This document shows positions 46,232-54,274 of a DNA stretch of 64,000 nt, piece after piece. The notes beneath the pieces were generated by a model. The model had not been told where the DNA came from. It saw nothing but the letters and a program-made list of their open reading frames with translations, and ran no database searches. The stretch comes from Phycisphaerales bacterium UBA2396 (GTDB lineage: Bacteria > Planctomycetota > Phycisphaerae > Phycisphaerales > UBA1924). Location of the stretch: positions 1 through 64,000 of the forward strand of contig DDSG01000029.1 of assembly GCA_002343325.1 (NCBI GenBank), given 5' to 3'. Each line of letters starts with the position of its first letter. The stretch's first letter is position 1. The translations under genes and the position numbers were made by a program.

Positions 46232-49200
46232 ATGCGAACGCTGCGTTCATCGCTCCACTTGCTCGCCCTGCCCATCGCCCTTGCTTCGTGCGCCCACACT
46301 CTTCCCTCCGCCGACGCCACCACCCCCACGCCGCCCCCCAAACCCACCCCCAACGCGGTTCGTGCCGATGGGTCCGCCCTGCGCGACGAGTACCAGCTCT
46401 ATTGGGCCGACGAGTTCAACGGCACCTCGCTCGACGAGTCCAAGTGGGGGTTCTGGCTCCAGGGCAAGTACCGCGACGGTTTCAACTCCCGCGACGCCGT
46501 CTCCGTCGCCGACGGCGTCCTCTCCATCACCATCTCCAAACAGCCCCGCCTCAACGCCCAAGGCGTCCGCGAAGATCGCTTCCTCTCCGCCATGCTCACC
46601 ACCGAACGCAAGTTCGAGACCACCTACGGCTACTTCGAGGCACGCCTCAAGTTCCAGACCCAGCCCGGCTTCTGGTCCGCTTTCTGGATCAACACCCCCA
46701 CCATGGGCAAGCCCACACACGACCCCGCGCGATCCGGCGTCGAGATCGACATCATCGAGTACCTCGCCACGCCCACCTACCGCAACCGTGCGCTCCACAC
46801 GATCCACTGGGACGCCAAGACCCCGCACCACCAGCGCGACCACACCAACATCCCCATCAAAGGCTTCGGCGAGTCGTGGCACACCGTCGCCGCCGAGTGG
46901 ACACCCACCGAGATCGTCTTCTTCGTCGACGGCAAAGAGACCTGGCGCACCACCAAAGCCATCTCCAAACGCCCCCAGTACCTCGTGCTGAGCTGCGAGA
47001 TCGGCGATTGGGCCGGCGACATCCGCACCGCGACCCTCCCCGACCGCTTCCAGGCCGACTACGTCCGCGTCTACAAGCGCAACAAGAGTGACGCACGCGC
47101 CGCCGCCGCCGATGAATCGCCCCGCCTCCAGCCCCCCGAGCCCAACGCCCTGCGGGCCTACTTCACTCGCCATCCCAATGACCGCATCGACGCCGCCGCA
47201 CCTTGGAACCCAGCCGCCCCCGTCACTAAGGCCGACGCTCAGCGTTATCGCGACGCCATGTGGCAGGCCTACGCCGCCGCACCGGGTCCGATGCAATCCG
47301 CCTTGAAGAGCATGGTCGAGGCCGGCGCGATCACTGTCGGCAACGCCTCCATGCCGTACGTCCTCCAGCAGCGCGGGCCGCTCCCCCCGCGTGGCTGGCC
47401 CACCACGATCTCCCTCCACGGCGGGGGCAACGTCGCCAAGGACATCAACGACCGCCAATGGCAGAACCAGCAAGGCCGATACCAGCCCGATGGAGTCGCC
47501 ATCTTCCCCCGCGCCGCGATCGACGGCCCCGGGCTCTGGCACGCCGCCCACAACTACGACCTCTTCGATCGGCTCGTCCGCGCCGCCATCCTCTTCCACA
47601 AGGCCGACCCCGATCGCATCTACCTCATGGGCTACTCCGAGGGCGGCTACGGCGCCAACCGGCTCGCCCCCAACATGGCCGACCGCTTCGCCGCCTTCTC
47701 CGTCGCCGCCGCGGGCGAAATGCTCGACCGCGCTCCCGCCGAGAATCTCCGAAACCTCCCCATGAACCTGCAGGTCGGCGAGAAAGACCCCGGCTTTGAC
47801 CGCATCGGCCTGGCACGAACCTGGGCCGAGCGGCTGCGTTCCCTCGCCGCCAATGACCCCTTCCCGCAGGACTCGCCCTACCAGATCGAGTTCGTCGAAC
47901 ACCCCGGCAAAGGCCACGCCATCGACGACCGATCCTCCACCGCCTGGATGCTCGCCCGCGTCCGCAACCCCGTCCCGCGCCGAATCGTCTGGACTCAATC
48001 CGGCCCAGCCCAGACCCATCGTTACTGGCTCAAGCTCGACCAGCCCATCCCCCATGGCACGCAACCAGCCTGGGAGAACCGCCCGCAGTCCATCGACGCC
48101 CGCGTCGACGGGCAGACCATCACCCTCGATGTTCGCGGCGGGCTCCCCTCCGTCACCGTCCGCCTCGACGATCGCCTCCTCGACCTCGACAAGCCCGTCT
48201 CCATCGTCGTCAACGGCTCCCAGGCCTTCTCGGGCATGATCGCGCGAAGCCTCAAGACCCTCGCGCAAACCCTCGAAGAACGCGGCGACCCCAAGCTCAT
48301 GTTCTCCGCCGAGGTCACCGTCCAGGTGCCCGCCTCACCCCCGCTCCCCGCCGATCAGGCCGAAGCGCAGGCCGTCCGCGACGCCCTGACCCGCGCCGGC
48401 CCCAACGCCGCCGAGTTCGAGTCGGCCCTCGCCCAACTCTCCGGCGAAGAACGCGAGTCGCTCTGGTTCCTCATCCGCACCATGCCCGACCGCGACCTCC
48501 GCGAGCTCAAGGCCGACCTCCTCCTCAGCAACGTTCGCCTCGCGCACCGCGCCTGGAAGGAATCCCCCTGGGGATCGACCATCAGCCAGGCCCATTTCCG
48601 CCAGTACATCCTCCCCCTCGCGCACCTCAACGAGAAACGCGAAGACTGGCGCACAGGCTTCTTCGAACGATTCCGCGAAAAGGCCTGGTCCTTCCGCGAC
48701 CCCATCGAGGCCACCAAGTGGCTCAACGACACCCTCAACAACACCCTCAACGTCCATTACCACGCCACCAAACGCCCCAAGCCCGACCAGAGCCCCTCCG
48801 AATCCATCGCCGCCGGCTACGCCTCGTGCACCGGGCTCAGCATTCTCCTCGCCGACGTCTGCCGCGCCGTCGGGATCCCCGCCCGAATCGTCGGCGTCCC
48901 ACTCTGGACCAAAATCGAAGGCAATCACAACTGGGTCGAGGTTTGGGGCGGGCCCATCGAGGGCGACCGCTTCGTCCGCCGCTGGTACAACGTCGGCGGC
49001 ACCGGCAGCGACCCCCGCGACGGCGACTGGGTCAACGAACGCTGCCGCGAACAGACCGACCCCGACAAGCCCGAGCACATGGTCTACGCCGCCGTCACCA
49101 GGCAGGCCGATCGCCACTTCCCCCTCGTCTGGGACCGCTCCATTACCTACGTCCCCGCCCACAACGTCACCCGCTTCTACAAAACACCCGTCGACGTCGC

Positions 49201-49363
49201 GCCGCCCCTCGGCACCGACGCCTCAGCCGAAATCTGGTGGAACGGCGAACTCGTCGCGTTCGTCCGCGGCGACATCAAGGTTCCTCTCGCCGCAGGCGAG
49301 CGATTCGTTGTCCGCCGCCGCGACGCCTCCGGCGCCTGGATCACCAGCGACCTCAACCCCTGA
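46232..49363 (+). CDS. Lipoprotein with GH16, alpha/beta-hydrolase and transglutaminase-like domains
   Basis: A 1043-residue single-chain protein with a lipoprotein signal ending LASC (residue about 20). Three enzyme domains follow in order. GH16 glucanase (about 45-295): catalytic motif EIDIIE (Glu171, Asp173, Glu176), as in laminarinases and agarases. Alpha/beta hydrolase (about 330-600): GYSEGG with Ser469 and a later GHAIDD with His562, resembling PHB-depolymerase/esterase types. Transglutaminase-like (about 770-1000): SCTGLSILLADVCRAVGIPARIVG with Cys866 and HNWVEVW with His899. The frame is intact throughout. Together they suggest a surface enzyme for a complex polysaccharide with ester or peptide crosslinks; the substrate is unknown. 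Confidence 0.88.
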   Translation: MRTLRSSLHLLALPIALASCAHTLPSADATTPTPPPKPTPNAVRADGSALRDEYQLYWADEFNGTSLDESKWGFWLQGKYRDGFNSRDAVSVADGVLSITISKQPRLNAQGVREDRFLSAMLTTERKFETTYGYFEARLKFQTQPGFWSAFWINTPTMGKPTHDPARSGVEIDIIEYLATPTYRNRALHTIHWDAKTPHHQRDHTNIPIKGFGESWHTVAAEWTPTEIVFFVDGKETWRTTKAISKRPQYLVLSCEIGDWAGDIRTATLPDRFQADYVRVYKRNKSDARAAAADESPRLQPPEPNALRAYFTRHPNDRIDAAAPWNPAAPVTKADAQRYRDAMWQAYAAAPGPMQSALKSMVEAGAITVGNASMPYVLQQRGPLPPRGWPTTISLHGGGNVAKDINDRQWQNQQGRYQPDGVAIFPRAAIDGPGLWHAAHNYDLFDRLVRAAILFHKADPDRIYLMGYSEGGYGANRLAPNMADRFAAFSVAAAGEMLDRAPAENLRNLPMNLQVGEKDPGFDRIGLARTWAERLRSLAANDPFPQDSPYQIEFVEHPGKGHAIDDRSSTAWMLARVRNPVPRRIVWTQSGPAQTHRYWLKLDQPIPHGTQPAWENRPQSIDARVDGQTITLDVRGGLPSVTVRLDDRLLDLDKPVSIVVNGSQAFSGMIARSLKTLAQTLEERGDPKLMFSAEVTVQVPASPPLPADQAEAQAVRDALTRAGPNAAEFESALAQLSGEERESLWFLIRTMPDRDLRELKADLLLSNVRLAHRAWKESPWGSTISQAHFRQYILPLAHLNEKREDWRTGFFERFREKAWSFRDPIEATKWLNDTLNNTLNVHYHATKRPKPDQSPSESIAAGYASCTGLSILLADVCRAVGIPARIVGVPLWTKIEGNHNWVEVWGGPIEGDRFVRRWYNVGGTGSDPRDGDWVNERCREQTDPDKPEHMVYAAVTRQADRHFPLVWDRSITYVPAHNVTRFYKTPVDVAPPLGTDASAEIWWNGELVAFVRGDIKVPLAAGERFVVRRRDASGAWITSDLNP

Positions 49364-49387
49364 ACCCCTTCATCCAGAACCGACTGT

Positions 49388-50293
49388 TCACGACGTCGCG
49401 GGACGTTCCAGAATCGCCCGAAGATTCTCAAGCCTCGACGCCCAGTACACACGCGACCGCTTCACAGCCTCGGCGTCCGCCAATCGCCGATGGTCGATCC
49501 GCACCATCGTGCGCCCGCCATCCCGCGCGTCAAACGTCGCCTCCACGCTCGTCCCCTCGTCGTGTCCCGGCGTCGTCCACGTCGCACGCACGCTCTTGTC
49601 ATCCTTCGACGAACGAACCTCGATCGGCGAACCCGACAACCAACGATCACGCAGCGTCGGCTCCATGAACGCGGCATACAGCTTCGGCGCCGGCGCCGCG
49701 ATCGTCTTGCTCACGCTCACCTGAAACCCATCCGCCGCCTGATTCGCCTCCCGCTTGCCCCGCGCCTGCTCATACCCCACCGTCACCTGCTGGCTCCACC
49801 AATCACCCACGCCGTGCTCCGCCACCAGCGCCACGATCCCCCGGTGATCACGATCCGCCGCGCCGGCCCGGTCCAGAATGCTGAGCCATTCCGTCCAGCC
49901 CTTGCCCGTCGCCTGATGCACCGCCGCGTTCGAGATCCCCGCCACCTTCAGCGACGTTCCCGCCGCGGGCTTGGCCGTCGCCCCTCCCGATCGGCGCGAC
50001 ACCTTCTTCGCCCCAGTCTCCGCCGATGCCGCACCCGCTTCCACAACCTCCGCCTTCTTCGCAGACACCTTGCCCACGCCCTTCTTCGCGGCAACCGCCC
50101 TCCCCGGCTTCATCGCAGCAGCGACTTTGGCACCCTTCGCACCCGCACCCCGCGCCGGCTTGCCCACACCCTTGGACCCCGACGCCTTGGTCTTTCCGCC
50201 CGCTCTGGCCGAGGTCGTCGGCCCGCCCGATGCCCCCTTGCCCCCGCGCGAACCCTTCCCCTTCCCGGCGGCCGATCGTGCTTTCTTCGCCAT
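49388..50293 (-). CDS. SRPBCC-domain protein with histone H1-like N-terminus
   Basis: A 301-residue product. Residues 1-115 are Ala/Gly/Lys/Ser/Pro-rich with KPA and GAK repeats, strongly basic and disordered, like H1-type DNA-binding tails. Residues 118-165 match the DUF4287-type helical block (WTEWLSILDRAG... WWSQQVTVGYEQARG), and residues about 185-300 the START/SRPBCC (AHA1-like) fold with FQVSVSKTIAAPAPKLYAAFMEP and VRIDHRRLADAEAVKRSRVYWA. The DUF4287 plus SRPBCC pair is known in other bacteria; the long basic tail is the unusual part. No obvious operon partner; divergent from glmS. Confidence 0.83.
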   Translation of the reverse strand: MAKKARSAAGKGKGSRGGKGASGGPTTSARAGGKTKASGSKGVGKPARGAGAKGAKVAAAMKPGRAVAAKKGVGKVSAKKAEVVEAGAASAETGAKKVSRRSGGATAKPAAGTSLKVAGISNAAVHQATGKGWTEWLSILDRAGAADRDHRGIVALVAEHGVGDWWSQQVTVGYEQARGKREANQAADGFQVSVSKTIAAPAPKLYAAFMEPTLRDRWLSGSPIEVRSSKDDKSVRATWTTPGHDEGTSVEATFDARDGGRTMVRIDHRRLADAEAVKRSRVYWASRLENLRAILERPATS

Positions 50294-50521
50294 GGCGTAC
50301 GCTCGCAGCAGACGACCCGGGCGCTCACGTTGGTCACCAACGCCCCAGAACCTCGGGCCCGTCTAGTAAGACGATACGGCCTGTGACGCCCCCCCGCAAG
50401 GGTGTCCACGCAACACTCGCCCCACACACAACGCGAACCCGGCCGCCGACCGATCAGTAGGAGAGACCTCCCCCCGCACGTACGATGCTCGGGGGACGGA
50501 AGACCGAAACGAGGACCAACC

Positions 50522-52351
50522 ATGTGCGGGATCGTCGCCTACATCGGGAACAAGCCGGCCCAGAACATCCTCATCGAAGGGCTCAAACGCCTTGAATACC
50601 GCGGCTACGACTCCGCCGGCGTCGCCACCATCGAATCCGATGGGCTCCACGTCGTCCGCGCCGTCGGACGCGTCAGCAACGTCGAAGACCGGCTCGAGTC
50701 CATCGGCGGCCTCCGAGGATCCGTCGGCATCGCCCACACCCGCTGGGCAACCCACGGCGGCGTCACCGAAATCAACGCACACCCCCACAAGGACGATCGC
50801 CACGGCATCGCCGTCATCCACAACGGCATCATCGAAAACTACGCCGCCCTCAAGACCTGGCTCGAAGAACGCGGGCACACCTTCTCCTCCCAGACCGACA
50901 CCGAAGTCATCTCCATGCTCGTCTCCGAGCTCTACGAGGGAGACCTCGAAGCCGCCGTCCAGGCCGCACTCCGCGAAGTCACCGGCGCCTACGCCATCGC
51001 CGTCATGTGCGCCAAAGAACCCGGCACACTCGTCGTCGCCCGCAAGGGCTCGCCCCTGATGGTCGGCGTCGGCAACGGCGAATACATCGTCGCCTCCGAT
51101 CCCTCCGCCATCGTCGCCCACACCACCCAGGCTTTCTCCCTCGACGACTACAACGTCGTCAAAATCACGCGCGACGGCTTCAAGACCTCCGATACCAACA
51201 ACACCCCGGTCTCCCCCAAGATCATGCAGCTCGAACTCGAACTCCAGGAGATCGAACTCGGCGGCTACGCCCACTTCATGCAGAAGGAGATCTTCGAGCA
51301 GCCCAAAGCGCTCACCAACTGCTTCCGCGGCCGCATCGACGACCGCGAAGGAAAGGTCGTGCTCGGCGGCGTCTCCGCCTTCGCCAAGGAACTCACCAAG
51401 GCCAAGAAGTTCGTCCTCCTCGGACAGGGCACCGCGCTCCACGCCGCCATGATCGGCGAGTATCTCCTCGAAGACCTCGTCAAGGTCCCCGCCGTGGCTG
51501 AGTACGCCTCCGAGTTCCGCTACCGCAACCCCATCATCGAAGAGAACACCGTCGCCATCGCCGTCAGCCAGTCCGGCGAGACCGCCGACACGCTCGCCGC
51601 ACTGCACGAGGCCAAGGACCGCGGCGCCCTCTCATTGGGCGTCATCAACGTGGTCGGCTCCACAATCTCCCGCGAGACCGACGCGGGCGTCTACCTTCGC
51701 GTCGGTCCCGAGATTGGTGTCGCCTCGACCAAGGCCTTCACCGGGCAGGTCGCCGTCCTCACCCTCATCTCCCTCTACCTCGCCCGCCGACGCTTCATGT
51801 CCGCCGACCAGTGCGCCGAACTGCTCCTCCAGCTCGAAACCGTCCCCTCCAAAATCGAGCGCATCCTCGAGCAGGACCACAAGATCCGCGCCGTCACCGA
51901 AAAATACTGCCACCGCGAGAACTGGCTCTTCCTCGGTCGCGGGTACAACTACCCCACAGCCCTCGAAGGCGCACTGAAGCTCAAGGAAATCTCCTACATC
52001 CACGCCGAAGGCATGCCCGCCGCCGAAATGAAGCACGGCCCCATCGCCCTCATCAACGAGGGCATGCCCGCCGTCTTCATCGCCAACAAGGGCAGGCAGT
52101 ACGAAAAAGTCATGTCCAACATTCAGGAAGTCAAATCCCGAGGCGGGCACGTCATCGCCGTCGCCACCGAGGGCGACGAGCAGATCAAGAAGTACGCCGA
52201 GGACGTTCTCTACATCCCCGACATCCCCGAACCCCTCTCGCCACTCCTGGCTGTCGTTCCCCTCCAGCTCATGGCCTACCACGCCGCCGTCGTGCGCGGT
52301 CACGACGTCGACAAGCCGCGAAACCTCGCCAAAAGCGTCACCGTCGAGTAA
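50522..52351 (+). CDS. glmS: Glutamine-fructose-6-phosphate aminotransferase (isomerizing)
   Basis: Makes glucosamine 6-phosphate, the entry to peptidoglycan and lipopolysaccharide precursors. The 609-residue protein has the class II glutaminase domain with the catalytic Cys directly after the initiator Met (MCGIVAYIG), RYRGYDSAG-type block (EYRGYDSAGVATI), THGG and HNGIIEN; then two SIS sugar-isomerase domains with SQSGETADTLAAL and the C-terminal PRNLAKSVTVE end, which is typical. RBS GAGGA precedes the ATG. The upstream frame, open to 50402, is not supported. Confidence 0.98.
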   Translation: MCGIVAYIGNKPAQNILIEGLKRLEYRGYDSAGVATIESDGLHVVRAVGRVSNVEDRLESIGGLRGSVGIAHTRWATHGGVTEINAHPHKDDRHGIAVIHNGIIENYAALKTWLEERGHTFSSQTDTEVISMLVSELYEGDLEAAVQAALREVTGAYAIAVMCAKEPGTLVVARKGSPLMVGVGNGEYIVASDPSAIVAHTTQAFSLDDYNVVKITRDGFKTSDTNNTPVSPKIMQLELELQEIELGGYAHFMQKEIFEQPKALTNCFRGRIDDREGKVVLGGVSAFAKELTKAKKFVLLGQGTALHAAMIGEYLLEDLVKVPAVAEYASEFRYRNPIIEENTVAIAVSQSGETADTLAALHEAKDRGALSLGVINVVGSTISRETDAGVYLRVGPEIGVASTKAFTGQVAVLTLISLYLARRRFMSADQCAELLLQLETVPSKIERILEQDHKIRAVTEKYCHRENWLFLGRGYNYPTALEGALKLKEISYIHAEGMPAAEMKHGPIALINEGMPAVFIANKGRQYEKVMSNIQEVKSRGGHVIAVATEGDEQIKKYAEDVLYIPDIPEPLSPLLAVVPLQLMAYHAAVVRGHDVDKPRNLAKSVTVE

Positions 52352-52471
52352 TCCCGGCTTCCCCCCAGCCCCCGTCAGCCCTCCTCAAGCAGATAACTCC
52401 CACCCGGACGTCCACGGACACCCCCGCAAACTGCGGAACCGCGCCCACCTTCCGCCGATAGCTGGGGCACC

Positions 52472-53146
52472 ATGGACGAGCCCCGTCCCAACACGCACCG
52501 CGATCGCCCCCCGCTGTCGCTCCGCGATCGGCTCGCCCGGATCCTCCCCGCACGTCCCGTCGAGATTCTCGGGCCCGAACTCGTCCGAACCTCCAGGCTC
52601 GAACTCAGGCCCATCGTCGACAAAGACCGCTCGTCCTTCCTCGAAGCCATCGCCCAAAGCCGCGACGAACTCTCCCGCTACTACGACCTCTGGCACCCCG
52701 GCGACCGAGACGAAGATGTCTTCCGACGCCAACTCGCCCTCTGCCACGCCGGTTCCGCCAGCGGCAAAGCCTGGCGACGCGGCGCCTTCACTCCCTCGGG
52801 CGACTTCGTCGGCTGTTTCAACCTCTGCAACATCGAGCACGGCCTCGAAGAAACCGCCGAAGCCGGATGGTGGATCCGCTCCGACGTCGGTCGCCTCGGG
52901 CTCGGCAGCGAAGGCGTCTCCGCGCTCGTCCAATTCGCCCTCGACACCGGACACGGCGGCCTGGGCCTCACCCGCGTTACCGCACTCATCCACGCCCAGA
53001 ACACCCCGAGCCTCCGCGTCGCAGAACACGCCGGCATGACCCACGCCCCCAACGAAACCGCCTCCGTCCTCCTCAACGGGCAATGGGTCCCCCACGTCGT
53101 CTACTCGCGCAGCGCAACCCCGCTCGGCGGTATGCTCGCGGGATGA
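52472..53146 (+). CDS. GNAT-family N-acetyltransferase (RimJ/RimL-like)
   Basis: A 224-residue protein of the GNAT fold (about residues 40-205), closest to RimJ/RimL-type acetyltransferases that modify protein N-termini or small amines. The N-terminal strand EILGPELVRTSRLELRPIVDKD and the acetyl-CoA loop region VGRLGLGSEGVSALVQFALD are visible, plus LIHAQNTPSLRVAEHAGM, which is the usual late motif. Its stop overlaps the start of the next gene (ATGA), so the two are translationally coupled; no biochemical link is evident. Substrate unknown. Confidence 0.88.
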   Translation: MDEPRPNTHRDRPPLSLRDRLARILPARPVEILGPELVRTSRLELRPIVDKDRSSFLEAIAQSRDELSRYYDLWHPGDRDEDVFRRQLALCHAGSASGKAWRRGAFTPSGDFVGCFNLCNIEHGLEETAEAGWWIRSDVGRLGLGSEGVSALVQFALDTGHGGLGLTRVTALIHAQNTPSLRVAEHAGMTHAPNETASVLLNGQWVPHVVYSRSATPLGGMLAG

Positions 53147-54267
53147 ACCCTCTCTCTCGCCGGATGGTCCTCGCCAGCGGTGCCGCTGCAGCCGCCTCAG
53201 CGATCACGCACACCTCACACGCCCAGCCCACCTCCGCCGGCGAACCCTGGCGCGGCGCTCCAGGTGCCTCCGGCGAACCCATGGGCGACGCCCATCGCGG
53301 CCCATGCTCCATCGCCTCCGGCAACGGCCTCCGCTCCGTCACACGAGCACGCCAACTCCTCGACCAGGGTTTCGACCCCGCCGATTGCATCGTTCAAGGC
53401 GTCGCCATCATCGAAGACGACCCCGAAGACATGTCCGTCGGCCTCGGCGGCCTCCCCAACGCCGACGGCATCGTCGAACTCGATGCCTCCGTCATGTACG
53501 GGCCCACGCACAAGTCCGGCGCCGTCGCCTCCCTCCGCAACATCCGCAACCCCGCTCAGGTCGCCCTTCTCGTCCTCCGACGTACCGACCACTGCCTCCT
53601 CGTCGGCGAAGGCGCCCTCCGCTTCGCCACCAGCATGGGCTTCAAGGAAGAAAACCTCCTCACCGAAAACGCCCGCCGCGAGTGGCAACGCTGGCGCGAG
53701 AACATGAGCAAGAACGACGACTGGCTCAACGACGACGAACGAGACACCCCCAAGGGCAAACCCTTCGAACAGCCAGGACAACTCGCCGCATCGAAGGACC
53801 CCGCCTTCACCTACGGCACCGTCCACTGCTCCATCGTCACCCCCGACAAGGACGTCGCCTCCTGCACCAGCACCAGCGGCCTCTCCTGGAAGATCTCGGG
53901 TCGCGTCGGCGATTCGCCCATCATCGGCGCGGGCAACTACTGCGACAACGCCGTTGGCGCCGCCGGTTGCACAGGTCGCGGCGAATCCTGCATCACCAAC
54001 CTCGCCGCTCACACCATCGTCATGCTCATGGAACGAGGCCTCACCCCCGCCGAAGCCGCCCTCGCCACCGCCAAGAAAATCGCCGATAACACCAAGGAAA
54101 AACGCCTCCGCGACGCCAAGGGACGCCCCAACTTCAACGCCAGCTTCTACGCCCTGCGCAACGACGGCGCCTGGGGCGGGGCCTGCCTCCATCCCGGCGG
54201 GAGCATGGCCGTCGCCGACGCCGCCGGCTCGCGCGTCGTTCGCCTCCCCGCACTCTTCGCCGACTGA
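53143..54267 (+). CDS. Exported glycosylasparaginase-like Ntn hydrolase
   Basis: A 374-residue protein with a Tat-like signal (RRMVLASG..., to about residue 28). The rest follows the N4-(beta-N-acetylglucosaminyl)-L-asparaginase family: GLGGLPNADGIVELDA early, then the autocleavage site YGTVHCS, where Thr226 would become the nucleophile of the beta chain, and GRVGDSPIIGAGNYCDNAVGAAGCTGRGE for substrate binding. In the animal and flavobacterial enzymes the residues before the Thr are His-Asp; here they are Tyr-Gly, as in many planctomycete-type relatives. It overlaps the GNAT gene by four bases. Exact substrate not certain. Confidence 0.9.
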   Translation: MNPLSRRMVLASGAAAAASAITHTSHAQPTSAGEPWRGAPGASGEPMGDAHRGPCSIASGNGLRSVTRARQLLDQGFDPADCIVQGVAIIEDDPEDMSVGLGGLPNADGIVELDASVMYGPTHKSGAVASLRNIRNPAQVALLVLRRTDHCLLVGEGALRFATSMGFKEENLLTENARREWQRWRENMSKNDDWLNDDERDTPKGKPFEQPGQLAASKDPAFTYGTVHCSIVTPDKDVASCTSTSGLSWKISGRVGDSPIIGAGNYCDNAVGAAGCTGRGESCITNLAAHTIVMLMERGLTPAEAALATAKKIADNTKEKRLRDAKGRPNFNASFYALRNDGAWGGACLHPGGSMAVADAAGSRVVRLPALFAD

Positions 54268-54274
54268 CGCCCGC

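Noticed and set aside
46247..48268. 673-codon open frame antisense to the three-enzyme fusion
   Set aside because: Gly/Val/Asp-rich shadow of a GC-biased gene; no start signal or motif.
50294..50521. Possible glmS ribozyme or leader riboswitch upstream of glmS
   Set aside because: None of the conserved core segments of the glmS ribozyme can be found in the 228-base spacer.
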